In this document: positions 25,300-33,640 of the stretch, piece after piece
How positions within the stretch are numbered: the stretch's first letter is position 1
How the letters are laid out: each line of letters starts with the position of its first letter
Origin: Methanobacteriota archaeon
GTDB lineage: Archaea; Halobacteriota; Methanosarcinia; Methanosarcinales; Methanosarcinaceae
Assembly (NCBI GenBank): GCA_030054735.1
Contig: JASGVX010000104.1
Span: 1 to 42,846, forward strand
Length of the DNA stretch: 42,846 bases
Reading direction: 5' to 3'
The notes under the pieces: model-generated
What the model was told of the DNA's origin: nothing
Databases searched by the model: none
Seen by the model: the letters and a program-made list of their open reading frames with translations, nothing else
Made by a program: the position numbers and the translations under genes

Positions 25300-26661
25300 T
25301 TAATGGCATTCAGCGCAGCTGCACTCTTTATCCCTGCGGATGATTCCGTACAGCATAAGAGGGAGCAAGAGGGCTGCAAAACCCATTTTAATGCTCTCGG
25401 GAAGCAGTTCTTCTGCACTTCCAATTGTTGCAGTCGCACTCATTCCCAGCTTAAGGTAAAGCCAGTCCAGAAGAATTCCTGCTCCAAGGGCACAAAGAGA
25501 GATAACTCCCACGTAAAGGGCTGCGGAACGCTTTCCAAGATACCGGGCGACCATTGTTATGCTTACCGCATTAGTTGCAGGTCCTGCGAGAAGGAAAACA
25601 AAAGCAGTACCAGGGCTCATTCCTTTGGCTACAAGGCTTGCGGCAAGAGGAGTCGAAGCAGTAGCACAGATATAAAGCGGGATACCCACAAAGAGCATGA
25701 CCATCATTGACCATAACCCACCACCAAGGTAATCCCGGATCAGGGTCTCGGGAACTGCATAAGAAATTATCCCTGCAAGCAGAATTCCAATCAACATCCA
25801 TTTCGAAATCTCTCCCGGAAGTTCTATGAATGAATATTTCAGGCCTTGCAGAAACTCGTCTTTAATTGACCTTTTAATTCTCTTATTTGGAAAGGGTTCG
25901 TTTTTCTCCTGCTCGCAGTGGCTGCAGCCGCATGAGGGGGTTTTACTTTCAGGCACATACGTTGTGGTGGAAAGTAAGAGAGGTCGGACTCCTTCCCCGG
26001 ATCCGGCCTTCAATTCCAGATCCGTGGTTTTTGAAGGCATCGTCTTCAGGACAGGTTTTATCTCTTTTTCTGGCACTTCAGATGTGCTGCAACTGCAGGA
26101 AGGGGAATTGCATTTAGTGCAGGCTGTAGATACACCAACAAGGGTTGAAGCTGCAAGGATTTCCACTTTCTTCCCGGAATTCTCCGGTTTTTTGCTTCCG
26201 CTTTTCTCTGGCTCTTCTCCTATTAGCAGGTTTTCTGCAAGCCCTGCAAAGACAGCAGTTACAAGGGCAGCAAGTGGACGGAAAACTGCCATCAGAGGGT
26301 CCAGGAGAGCGTAGGTAACCGCTATTGAGTCCACTCCTGTTTCAGGAGTGGAAATAAGGAAGGAAAGGGTTGCACCCCTGTTTGCCCCTCTTTTTCTTAT
26401 AGACATGGCTGCCGGGATAACTCCGCAGGAGCACAGGGGCAGGGGAAGTCCTGCCAGGGAGGCTATTATTACAGACCGGATTTTTCCTGCTGATGCTCCA
26501 AGATAGTCCACAATCTTCTTGTCAGGCACAAGGACATTGAGGATACCTGCAACCGCAAATCCGAAAATCAGGTAAGGAGCAGCTTCTATAAAAACTTCCC
26601 ATGAAGATATCAGGATGCCAAAAAGTAGGTCAGGGACTGAACTGAGAATTTCAGTACTCAC
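25300..26661 (-). CDS. DUF318/SO_0444-type metal efflux permease
   Basis: A 453-residue membrane permease of the DUF318 type; SO_0444 relatives are described as Cu/Zn efflux transporters. Two repeat halves are visible. The first has EAAPYLIFGFAVAGILN, the metal-site motif LPLPLCSCGVIPAAMS (Cys 77, 79) and RGATLSFLISTPETGVDS. The second has WMLIGILLAGIISY, GIPLYICATASTPLAASL and GPATNAVSI. Between them is a long cytoplasmic loop with cysteine-rich patches (CTKCNSPSCSCS and CGCSHC), and the C-terminus is CSCAECH; all could bind metal. It starts with GTG 26661, which overlaps the stop of the arsR-type gene by 4 bp, so the two form one operon. It is likely induced by the metal sensed there. Confidence 0.85.
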   Translation of the reverse strand: MSTEILSSVPDLLFGILISSWEVFIEAAPYLIFGFAVAGILNVLVPDKKIVDYLGASAGKIRSVIIASLAGLPLPLCSCGVIPAAMSIRKRGANRGATLSFLISTPETGVDSIAVTYALLDPLMAVFRPLAALVTAVFAGLAENLLIGEEPEKSGSKKPENSGKKVEILAASTLVGVSTACTKCNSPSCSCSTSEVPEKEIKPVLKTMPSKTTDLELKAGSGEGVRPLLLSTTTYVPESKTPSCGCSHCEQEKNEPFPNKRIKRSIKDEFLQGLKYSFIELPGEISKWMLIGILLAGIISYAVPETLIRDYLGGGLWSMMVMLFVGIPLYICATASTPLAASLVAKGMSPGTAFVFLLAGPATNAVSITMVARYLGKRSAALYVGVISLCALGAGILLDWLYLKLGMSATATIGSAEELLPESIKMGFAALLLPLMLYGIIRRDKECSCAECH

Positions 26662-27011
26662 GATTTTTCCTCCACATGTTCAAGGCACATCTCAATGAGT
26701 GTGCGTACATGGTAGTCTGCGATATAGTAAACAGTAAATTTTCCTTCTCGTCTGACCCTTACGAGGTCAAGCTGCCTGAGGGTCCGAAGCCCATGGGAAA
26801 CTGCAGACTGCGTGACTTCAAGTGCCTGTTCGAGTTCACAGACGCACATTTCTTTCTGTTTGAGCAAAAAAAGGATTTTCAAGCGGGTATCCGATTGAAG
26901 AGCCTGAAAAATTGCAGACATCCTCGTGATAATTTCGGAATCAGGGACCTTCTCCATCAGAGATTTTATATTCTCAGGGTTTACTCGCCTGCACTTCTTT
27001 CTCATAAACAT
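26658..27011 (-). CDS. ArsR/SmtB-family metal-responsive repressor
   Basis: A 117-residue winged-helix repressor. The alpha-3 metal motif ELxCxC is present as KEMCVCELEQAL, followed by the recognition helix VTQSAVSHGLRTLRQLDLVRV and wing REGKFTVYYIAD. The family releases DNA when metal or arsenite binds the cysteines. No good Shine-Dalgarno precedes ATG 27011 or Met 27005. A TATA-like TTAATATATG lies about 25 bases upstream on the minus strand, so the mRNA may be leaderless. The first codon lies inside the operator 27010-27029, so the protein very likely represses itself and the permease. Which metal is sensed cannot be told. Confidence 0.88.
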   Translation of the reverse strand: MFMRKKCRRVNPENIKSLMEKVPDSEIITRMSAIFQALQSDTRLKILFLLKQKEMCVCELEQALEVTQSAVSHGLRTLRQLDLVRVRREGKFTVYYIADYHVRTLIEMCLEHVEEKS

Positions 27012-27029
27012 ATGAACAACTGTTCATAT
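27010..27029. promoter_or_regulatory. ArsR/SmtB-type operator over the start codon
   Basis: A perfect palindrome, ATATGAACA-AC-TGTTCATAT, with 9-bp arms. TGAACA/TGTTCA half-sites are typical of SmtB/CadC-type operators. It overlaps the repressor's start codon and its likely TATA box. Confidence 0.75.
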
Positions 27030-27080
27030 ATTAATTTCTTTCCTTCTTTCTATTTACTGGAGTAATTTTTGAAGGATTCT

Positions 27081-27854
27081 TCAAAACCTAAGCATAAAGT
27101 CTGCAAATAATATTAAAGCAAAGAGGGATATCCAGTCTCTTCTCTGCATTCTAAGTTCATGTATTGAGGTCCTGCGGGTTCCCTGGTATCCTCTGCTCTC
27201 CATTGCGAGAGCAAGTTCTTCAGCGTCCCTTATCACACCTTTTATCAGGGGTATGGCAAGGGCAGAGACTGAGCGAAGAGGGTTCTTCCCAAAGTACATG
27301 CCCCTTGAAGCCTGGGCAACTTTTGTTCGCTCAGCTCTTTCAAAGAGAATTGGAAGAAAAGATATGGAGAGGTTCATCATTGTCGCAAGTTCAAAGGAGT
27401 TTACACCCAGCCAGCGGAGGGGGAGCGGGCGAAGCATTCTCTCTATCCCGGAGGTGATTGCAGATGGGTCAGTGCTGGCTGTCATAAGGGCGGCAAAAAG
27501 CAGGAGGAGTATAAACCGCGCAGAAAGCCTTAGCCCGTTTTGAAGTCCTTCCAGGCTGGGGTTTAAGATCCAGAAAGAAGTCAACACATGCCCTTTAGTG
27601 AAGAACAGCTGCGCAAAAAATATGAATATTATAAACAGAATCATGGGCCTTACTGCTCTGAGAAATACTCTTGCTGGCAGCCCGGAAATTGAGGCAAGAG
27701 CAAAAAAGAAAACAAACAGGGTCACTATCCCGAAAAAACTTTCTGTCCTGAAGGTCAGAATTCCAAGCAGCATCACAGCTGCAAGTTTTGTCCTGGGGTC
27801 AAGCGTATGCAGAAATGAATCTCCGGGCACAAAACTGAAAACCGGTCCTTGCAT
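27081..27854 (-). CDS. ecfT: ECF transporter T component
   Basis: The membrane coupling protein of an energy-coupling-factor importer (EcfT/CbiQ family), 257 residues with about five to six helices. The N-terminus has HTLDPRTKLAAVMLLGI. The two cytoplasmic coupling motifs, each Ala-x-x-x/Met-x-Ser-Arg-Gly, are AQASRGM and AMESRGY. It is the last gene of the bioY-ecfA-ecfA'-ecfT unit, so with BioY it would form a biotin importer. A 150-bp gap with tandem repeats separates it from the ATPase gene upstream. Confidence 0.9.
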   Translation of the reverse strand: MQGPVFSFVPGDSFLHTLDPRTKLAAVMLLGILTFRTESFFGIVTLFVFFFALASISGLPARVFLRAVRPMILFIIFIFFAQLFFTKGHVLTSFWILNPSLEGLQNGLRLSARFILLLLFAALMTASTDPSAITSGIERMLRPLPLRWLGVNSFELATMMNLSISFLPILFERAERTKVAQASRGMYFGKNPLRSVSALAIPLIKGVIRDAEELALAMESRGYQGTRRTSIHELRMQRRDWISLFALILFADFMLRF

Positions 27855-27928
27855 GCTTTTTTTCGCCCTCCTTGTTTCTCGTTTTATATTTGCCTGAATA
27901 ATTCCAAGTATTTCACAGGCTATTTTTC

Positions 27929-28015
27929 AAGCTGCTTTCAGGTATATTATTCAGGCTTCTTTTCAGGTATATTATTCAGGCTGCTTTTCAGGTATTATTC
28001 AGGCTACTTTTCAGT
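27929..28015. repeat. Tandem repeat, about 24 bp x 3.5
   Basis: Units of the form CAGGCTGCTTTTCAGGTAT followed by ATTATT repeat, the last unit running into the final codons of the ATPase gene at 28004. The spacer between the ATPase and ecfT is made largely of it, suggesting slippage expansion. Confidence 0.7.
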
Positions 28016-28840
28016 CTTTTTTTTCTCAATTATTGATTTTACTCTTAATATCTCCTCGAGAGCTTCTTCAACCGTAAATAAAGCAGGGTTCACCTGGATT
28101 CCGCTGGATTTAAGTTCTCTCATCATTGCTGCTATCGGAGGAAGGGGAACATTTTCGGATTCAAGGTACTCTTTTCTGCTTCCCTGAAAACTTATCCTGC
28201 CTTCCTGGAGATGGATTATTTTTTCAAGAAGGGGAAATAACCCGTTCAGGTTGTGGGTTACGGTTATAACTGCGGTCCCCTGGTCTTTTACTTTTTTAAG
28301 AGTTTCCAGAATTTCTTTTTTTCCTGAAGGATCAATCCCTGTGATAGGTTCATCCAGTACAAGGTAGTCCGGCCTGAGGGCAAGAGCACATGCAAGAGCA
28401 ACTCTCTGCATCTCTCCTCCACTCAGGCTGAAAGGGTTCCGGGATAGCATTGTGCGGTCAAGATAGACAGCTTCAAGAGCTTCAAGAACTCTCTCTTCAG
28501 TTTCTTTTCTGGAGTATCCGAAGTTTAGCGGTCCAAAGGCTATCTCATCATATATTGTCCTGCAAAATAGCTGGTCTGCCGCCTGCTGGAAAACCATTCC
28601 TATCATGCTTTTAGCCTTTTTTGAAGAAGGAGAAAGCCCATCAATAGTCACTTTTCCTGAGTCCGGGCGCAAGATCCCATTAAACAGTTTTATGAGGGTC
28701 GATTTTCCTGCACCATTTTCTCCCAGAATCCCCACAAATTCCCCTTTTTCGATGCGCAGATTGACATCTTTTAAGGCTGTAATTTCAAGTGGGGTATTTT
28801 TCGAGTAGAAAAAACTTACGTTTTCAAGAATAATTGGCAT
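28004..28840 (-). CDS. ecfA: ECF transporter ATPase
   Basis: One of two ATPases of the biotin ECF importer, 278 residues. It has Walker A GENGAGKST (40-48), Q-loop FQQAADQLF, signature LSGGEMQR (139-146), Walker B YLVLDEP with Glu 164, and H-loop VTHNLNG. A C-terminal extension of about 50 residues ends in IIEKKKTEK. ATG 28840 follows GGAGGAGAT, a strong ribosome site inside the end of the upstream ATPase gene, with which it overlaps by 25 bp. The two were probably produced by an old duplication and act as a heterodimer. Confidence 0.92.
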   Translation of the reverse strand: MPIILENVSFFYSKNTPLEITALKDVNLRIEKGEFVGILGENGAGKSTLIKLFNGILRPDSGKVTIDGLSPSSKKAKSMIGMVFQQAADQLFCRTIYDEIAFGPLNFGYSRKETEERVLEALEAVYLDRTMLSRNPFSLSGGEMQRVALACALALRPDYLVLDEPITGIDPSGKKEILETLKKVKDQGTAVITVTHNLNGLFPLLEKIIHLQEGRISFQGSRKEYLESENVPLPPIAAMMRELKSSGIQVNPALFTVEEALEEILRVKSIIEKKKTEK

Positions 28841-29640
28841 ATCTCCTCCGCAAAGTTGGAAGGGGAAGAGGTCTTTTCCCAGGGGATCATGACTCCGTGT
28901 TTTTTCAGGCGCTCTGCAAGATCCATTAGGGGAGGCGGAGTGAGTCCAAGATCCAGGAGAAATGGGTTGGAGAGTACGTTTTCTGTTTTTCCTTCAAGCA
29001 CAATTCTCCCTCTGTCCATTACTATAATTCGGTCAGCATCATGCAGTTCTTCAAGATTATGTGTAATGTATATTATCGTTTTTTCTTTTTCATGAAGCTT
29101 TTTTACGTGTTTAAGGACGAGTTTTCCCGAATCAGGGTCCAGCATAGAGCTTACTTCATCAAAAACAAGACATTCAGGCTCCATGGTAAGGGTTCCTGCA
29201 AGAGCTACACACTGCCCCTGCCCACCACTCAGGGTCTTTGGAGAATGATACCTGTAATTTTCAAGCCCTATTTCAGCAAGGACTCTCTCCACTCGCCTCC
29301 TTATTTCTTCCGGGGGTAGGCAAAGGTTTTCAGGTCCGAAGGCAAGGTCTTCTTCTACGGTCCTGCCAATAAACTGCGTTTCTGGGTTCTGAAACACAAT
29401 GCCAACAATTTTTCTGATTTCCTGAAGCATGGAAATATCTCTTGTATCCATGCCCTTTACCATGACCTTTCCTTTTCCGGGTTTCAGGAGCCCGTTGAAG
29501 TGGAGGGCCAGAGTGGATTTTCCGCTCCCGTTTCGTCCTATTATCCCGATATATTCCCCTTTTCTTATTTCTATATATATGTCTCTGATGGCGGGTTTCC
29601 CATCAGAGTAGCTGTAACTTACGTTTTCGAGCCTGATCAT
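28816..29640 (-). CDS. ecfA: ECF transporter ATPase with altered signature motif
   Basis: The second ATPase of the pair, 274 residues. It has Walker A GRNGSGKST (35-43), Q-loop FQNPETQFIG (the pattern of EcfA ATPases), Walker B CLVFDEV (157-163) with Glu 162, the D-loop region SSMLDPDSG, and H-loop ITHNLEE. The signature reads LSGGQGQCVALAG (137-149), where Cys 144 replaces the usual Arg of LSGGQxQRV. It overlaps the next gene by 25 bp and follows bioY after about 120 bp. Confidence 0.92.
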   Translation of the reverse strand: MIRLENVSYSYSDGKPAIRDIYIEIRKGEYIGIIGRNGSGKSTLALHFNGLLKPGKGKVMVKGMDTRDISMLQEIRKIVGIVFQNPETQFIGRTVEEDLAFGPENLCLPPEEIRRRVERVLAEIGLENYRYHSPKTLSGGQGQCVALAGTLTMEPECLVFDEVSSMLDPDSGKLVLKHVKKLHEKEKTIIYITHNLEELHDADRIIVMDRGRIVLEGKTENVLSNPFLLDLGLTPPPLMDLAERLKKHGVMIPWEKTSSPSNFAEEICQLFLKT

Positions 29641-29764
29641 GCTTGGTCCGATTTAATACTTCTTTATCAATTTATATGAAGATTGGTACTCGTTTTTTGC
29701 AGGATAAAAGCTCACATATATGGGGAGCGAAATAGAATCCACACAAATAAATTCGCGTGAGCTG

Positions 29765-30325
29765 TCACAGTTCATTGCTTGAAGCAATATATGCGGCAAC
29801 CGCTGTTTTTATTATCTCCCCTGGAATGAAGGGAATTAATCCGAGGGTAATGGCTGTCCAGAGTCCTACTTCAGCTACCAGCATCAACTGGAAAACTCCG
29901 AGGGCGTATATTATCAAAATTCCTGTGCTCATGTTAAGGGCATTGATCGCAAGCCCTGATTTTTTGGCGTGTTCTGCTTTTTCAGCAAGCTTTCCTACAA
30001 TGAAGGCAGCAGCGATAAAACCGAAAATGTATCCTCCGGTAGGTCCGAGAAGCACTCCTATTCCGGAGCTGCCTCCTGCAAAGACTGGAAGCCCTGCAAC
30101 GCCAAGAAGTGTATATACAATCATACTCAGGCTTCCCCACTTACTCTTCAACATGCTCCCTGCAAGCAGGACAAAGAAAACCTGCAGTGTGACCGGAACA
30201 GGTGAAAACGGTATGGGTATCTGTATGTAAGCTCCTGCAGCCGTCAGGGCTGCAAAAAGGGATGCAAAAACCATTTTTCGAAGCTCTGAAGTATGAACTG
30301 AATTAGAATTATGTTTTATATACAT
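29765..30325 (-). CDS. bioY: Biotin ECF transporter S component BioY
   Basis: The substrate-binding membrane protein for biotin, 186 residues with about six helices. BioY family features: IPIPFSPVPVTLQVFFVLLAG, GLPVFAGGSSGIGVLLGPTGG followed by YIFGFIAAAFIVG, and the end FIPGEIIKTAVAAYI. ATG 30325 has AAAGGA about seven bases upstream. It is first in the operon with two ecfA genes and ecfT. The upstream region holds a BirA-type operator and a second long palindrome, so biotin should regulate it. Methanogens that need biotin for pyruvate carboxylase would import it this way. Confidence 0.94.
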   Translation of the reverse strand: MYIKHNSNSVHTSELRKMVFASLFAALTAAGAYIQIPIPFSPVPVTLQVFFVLLAGSMLKSKWGSLSMIVYTLLGVAGLPVFAGGSSGIGVLLGPTGGYIFGFIAAAFIVGKLAEKAEHAKKSGLAINALNMSTGILIIYALGVFQLMLVAEVGLWTAITLGLIPFIPGEIIKTAVAAYIASSNEL

Positions 30326-30422
30326 GCTTTTTCCTTTTGCGTTAATTTTATTTCTGTACCGGCTTTATTCGGAGTATAATACTGTCAGCTTTATTTATCG
30401 TTAACCTTTGTAAATGAGGTAA

Positions 30423-30449
30423 TTATCTGTAATATCATATTACAGATAA
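30423..30449. promoter_or_regulatory. Perfect palindrome in the bioY leader region
   Basis: TTATCTGTAATAT-C-ATATTACAGATAA, 13-bp arms around one base, about 100 bp before the bioY start codon. It may bind a dimeric regulator. It does not match the BirA pattern next to it, so it may be a second operator. Confidence 0.55.
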
Positions 30450-30452
30450 ATA

Positions 30453-30484
30453 TTGTTAACCTATCGAAGTTACATGGTTTACAT
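30453..30484. promoter_or_regulatory. BirA-type biotin operator upstream of bioY
   Basis: TTGTTAACC, 14 bases, GGTTTACAT. The E. coli bio operator has TTGTAAACC and GGTTTACAA half-sites about 16 bases apart, so the layout and half-sites agree closely. It lies upstream of a biotin importer. The regulator (a BirA with a DNA-binding domain, or a separate protein) is not in the window. Confidence 0.65.
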
Positions 30485-30739
30485 TAGATTTAAAACTTTC
30501 CAGCAGTATTTAAGCTAATGACAATGAGAGCCTTTCTATCCTGCTTATTAGATGTCCAGTCACGTTTTGTAATTTTTTCCAAAAATAATGAGGATTTCTT
30601 TTTTAAAGACACTTGCGAAGGCCTGTTCTTTGTTTCGGAACGACAATTAAATATATATCTTATACCGGTATTATGGATACTTCACCTGGAATACAGTTTT
30701 ACTACACTGTTTTTATGCTGTGTTCAGGGAATACATTGT

Positions 30740-30814
30740 GGGCGCGTGGCCTAGCCCGGATATGGCGGCAGCCTCCTAAGCTGTAAATCGGGGGTTCAAA
30801 TCCCTTCGCGCCCG
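30740..30814 (+). tRNA. tRNA-Arg (anticodon CCT)
   Basis: The acceptor GGGCGCG pairs with CGCGCCC. The anticodon stem-loop GCAGC-CTCCTAA-GCTGT gives CCT, reading AGG. The T arm is GGGGTTCAAATCCC and the discriminator is G. It is followed by CCA in the genome, unlike the other tRNAs here, so the 3' end may be encoded. Confidence 0.93.
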
Positions 30815-30991
30815 CCAAATTCTATCTTTCTATTCATATCTTTTCATCTGTTTTGTTTGTTTTGTTTGTTTTGTCTGTTTTGTCTCTTTTTTACCCTTAC
30901 TGTTTCACTTTATCTATCCTATCTACCTTTTTTGCAAGCATCTCCCCTAAATTATGGAAATATTTGATTTTTAATAAACATTAAAACCAGA

Positions 30992-31040
30992 GCGCTGGCG
31001 CGAAACATACCCAGTTGCTTACGGTGGGGTGCGCCAGCGC
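30992..31040. ncRNA. GC-rich hairpin of unknown function
   Basis: GCGCTGGCGC (30992-31001) and GCGCCAGCGC (31031-31040) pair perfectly around 29 bases that include ACCC and GGGT, able to extend the stem past an internal loop. It stands out in an AT-rich spacer between tRNA-Arg and a transposase relic. It could be a structured RNA, an element end or a terminator. Confidence 0.35.
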
Positions 31041-31204
31041 AACTTTGATTTAACTGTCAAAGTCAGGATCTACTATCTCAGCTGATTGTGATTTTAAATT
31101 AGAACTTATTATTCATGCGCTTAAGTTTAAGCACATAATAGGATATCAGAACCTACATTCGGCATGTCGACATTAAATATCATTAATATTATATCTCTTC
31201 TCTG

Positions 31205-31575
31205 ATCTCCCATAGTAGAAAATAACATCAGTAGAAGAGTTGAATCCTCCTTAAAACGTACAAAGTTCTTAGGTCATCTTGGTCTTATTGCAGGAGTTTT
31301 CCGAGAACTTGAAGTTGACAAACTGATCGATGAGATGCTTCCTAAAAAAAGGAAGCAAATGTTCCTCACTCAGTTTGTATCCTTGCCATATTGCTCAATG
31401 GTCTTGGTTTCGTAGGGCAACGTCTGTACCTGTTTCCTGATTTTTTCAAAAACATTTCTACTGAAAGGCTCTTTGGAGACGATATAACAAAAGAAGACCT
31501 TAATCAATATGCTATCGGTGAGACTCTTGACAGAATCGTAATATCAATAATAACAGTGGTAATAATAATGGTGAT
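31205..31575 (+). pseudogene. IS1634-type transposase N-terminal relic
   Basis: Two frames carry the DUF4277-type N-terminus of IS1634-family transposases: FLGHLGLIAGVFRELEVDKL then IDEMLPKKRK, and after a frameshift near 31365 LNGLGFVGQRLYLFPDFFKN followed by ERLFGDDITKEDLNQYAIGETLD. It then runs into an AATAAT-rich stretch and a stop. The catalytic part is missing. The intact open frame is only 65 codons (31391-31588). Confidence 0.75.
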
Positions 31576-32360
31576 AACTATTAATTGAGCCTATCCCAAA
31601 AGATAATTTACTTCTATTCATTATCAATTCCTATAATAATTTTCGAGATCCGGAGCTCGATCGATATATCGAGATATAAAATTCGAGAAGCAAGTCCTGA
31701 GTTTTTGGATCAACTCATAAAGAAGTCTTTAGATAACGATTTTCATTAGAAATGAATCCTTAATTAAGGTACTTTCAATTTTAAACCAATGTTTCTTTTT
31801 TCTTTCGTTTTTTAGAATATGTTTTCCTGCACTTATCCGGACATATTTCTTTTAAGAGCGCTTCAATCAACGATAGTAATAATATGATCTATATATTCTA
31901 ATGGAAATCTATACAAAAGATTTAAATATACATAATTATTTATAATAACTTGTTATCCCACAACATACCCTCTCGGGGTCAATCCCCGATTAAAAATTTT
32001 TCTTTTGCCTTCTATATGTAATTTTAAAAGGTGCGTCTCTTTGTAATTCAATTATTTCGATTTAACGCAGTTCTGCATTTTTGGCTGAGCTCATCCCAAA
32101 ACTCAGTTTTAATCTCAACTCTCATAATTATTCAGGATTCTTTTCGTAATCAGAAGCTCGATTTGTCATTTATGCAAGATTTAAAGAAGCAAATTTTGAA
32201 GCATAGACTTAATCATAAATATATATGAATATACTGTCTATATACTTTATGTTGAAAAAGTATATGTATTTGAGGGACAACTATAGTATGTCGAAGAGAA
32301 CCCGAACAGAAATAAAAATACTAATAAACTAAATACAGACTTTAAAAGAGGTGATAAAAA
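31576..32360. other. Intergenic with insertion-sequence debris
   Basis: About 780 bp without a credible gene. Two related fragments, TGAGCCTATCCCAAAA (31587-31602) and TGAGCTCATCCCAAAA (near 32085), suggest old repeat ends. A small hairpin lies at 31973-31989. The open frame at 32031-32228 has no ribosome site. Confidence 0.5.
31973..31999 (+). terminator. Small GC hairpin followed by T-rich stretch
   Basis: TCGGGG-TCAAT-CCCCGA followed by TTAAAAATTTTTC. It is terminator-like, but no gene reads into it, so it may belong to an element end. Confidence 0.35.
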
Positions 32361-32573
32361 ATGGAACAACTGAGGAGTTTGATTATTGAAAACGTATCAA
32401 TGTTCAATGCAGCCTTTCCTAACAGGTTCTGCCATAGTCCGGACGTTATTTCCGCGATCTCACATGACTACAAGTTCACTTACAGACAGGTCGAAAATGA
32501 GATCGAGAAGATGATCCACGAAGGAGTTCTTGATGCAGAACTTTCCAATTGGGATGGAATAAAGGTCTTATAA
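32361..32573 (+). CDS. Small hypothetical protein, possibly DNA-binding
   Basis: A 70-residue soluble protein without signal or membrane segment. It starts at ATG 32361 behind a strong GAGGTGATAAAAA. The sequence is mostly helical (VISAISHDYKFTYRQVENEIEKMIHEGVLDAEL), with the spacing of a short helix-turn-helix followed by a wing-like NWDGIKVL. I do not recognise a family. The good ribosome site and isolated position argue that it is real. Confidence 0.65.
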   Translation: MEQLRSLIIENVSMFNAAFPNRFCHSPDVISAISHDYKFTYRQVENEIEKMIHEGVLDAELSNWDGIKVL

Positions 32574-33545
32574 GAATATTGCTGTTCAGCAAGAAAATAA
32601 ACTGGAAATCAACACTGCATAACGACATAATGAATTAAACTGATGCGTCAAAAATCATTCAGAAATGCTGAATTTGACTGAGTGTTTAAGAATATACCAA
32701 ACATTTAGTCCTTTGATTAAGTATCGGTAACTGAACCGAGTGTTTAAACAGGACAAAGAGATATATAGCGAGAATTTAGCCTAAAATTTCGACGGTAGCC
32801 AACTCTTTTTCCTTAAAATCTTTTAGTCCTGAAATTTCAAAAAAAGTATTTTTCAAAGCTGTCTTTTTTCAGAGAGTATCTTTTTCTAAGTTTCAAAAGA
32901 ACACAATACCCATGATACTTTCCAATTATAGATGAATTCGACCTAATTTCTCTGAGATTGAAACTTTAAAATCTCTTTTTTATTTGCCGCATCTATGCAC
33001 AAAATTTCATCGCAATCGTTTCTTCGGTTTATTTAATAGGCAGCGTGACTAATTTTCTGTAAAATCACAAATCTCAGAAAGTTTGTGGGACGAAGATACA
33101 GCTTCAGAAGAACCTACTTTCATACCATATGGAAAAATTTAACTTAGAATTTACAGAATTTTCGGCACACTGTCATTTAATACAGAGTTTACTTCCATAT
33201 CTTCTTCAATCGATTAAATCTGAGTAAGAGAACAAATGTTTATCACGTGATGTTCCTATATTAGAAGATAATATGTACTAAGAATAATAAACACCATAGA
33301 CTCATAAAAGTATATATGAATTATTTAGTAAATCTGTAACCCCTTCATTTCCACTGGAAAATAAAGCAATTAAGTTTATTTGTATAAACTTTTCATGATT
33401 TCATAGTGCCCATTCATACAGAAAAAAAGAGGAAAGATTTCACAAAGAAAGATTTACTTCTATGTTTCCTTCAATCTCTTTACTATCGAAGAAAGAACAG
33501 GTAATGTTTCTATAGCCTCATTGAGATAATGAGAAGCTATGAACT
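32574..33545. other. Long AT-rich intergenic region
   Basis: Almost 1 kb with no gene I can support on either strand. There are short degenerate repeats (GAGTGTTTAA at two places near 32680-32750) and no strong hairpin. Confidence 0.5.
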
Positions 33546-33632
33546 ACTGTAGCGTCAATCCTCAAGGATAAAAGGATTATGAATAGCTGTAACCGAATAT
33601 ATGTGACATCTTACTGCTGACGTGACACTACT
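33546..33632. repeat. MITE-like element family 1, copy 3
   Basis: The inverse of 7662-7749: CTACTGTAGCG-like start, TCAATCCTCAAGGATAAAAG, AATAGCTGTAACCGAATATA, and GACGTGACACTA end. It lies 8 bp from the stop codon of the PsiE-family gene. Confidence 0.7.
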
Positions 33633-33640
33633 TGCAAAAA

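Noticed and set aside
27929-28015. Possible CRISPR array
   Set aside because: The units repeat without unique spacers, so it is a simple tandem repeat. The 17-bp and 31-bp repeats near thiC and topA were rejected as CRISPR for the same reason.
30518-30754. 78-codon frame ending in tRNA-Arg
   Set aside because: It overlaps the tRNA start and has no family or ribosome site.
32031-32228. 65-codon frame in repeat debris
   Set aside because: It includes a repeat-end fragment (TGAGCTCATCCCAAAA) and has no ribosome site.
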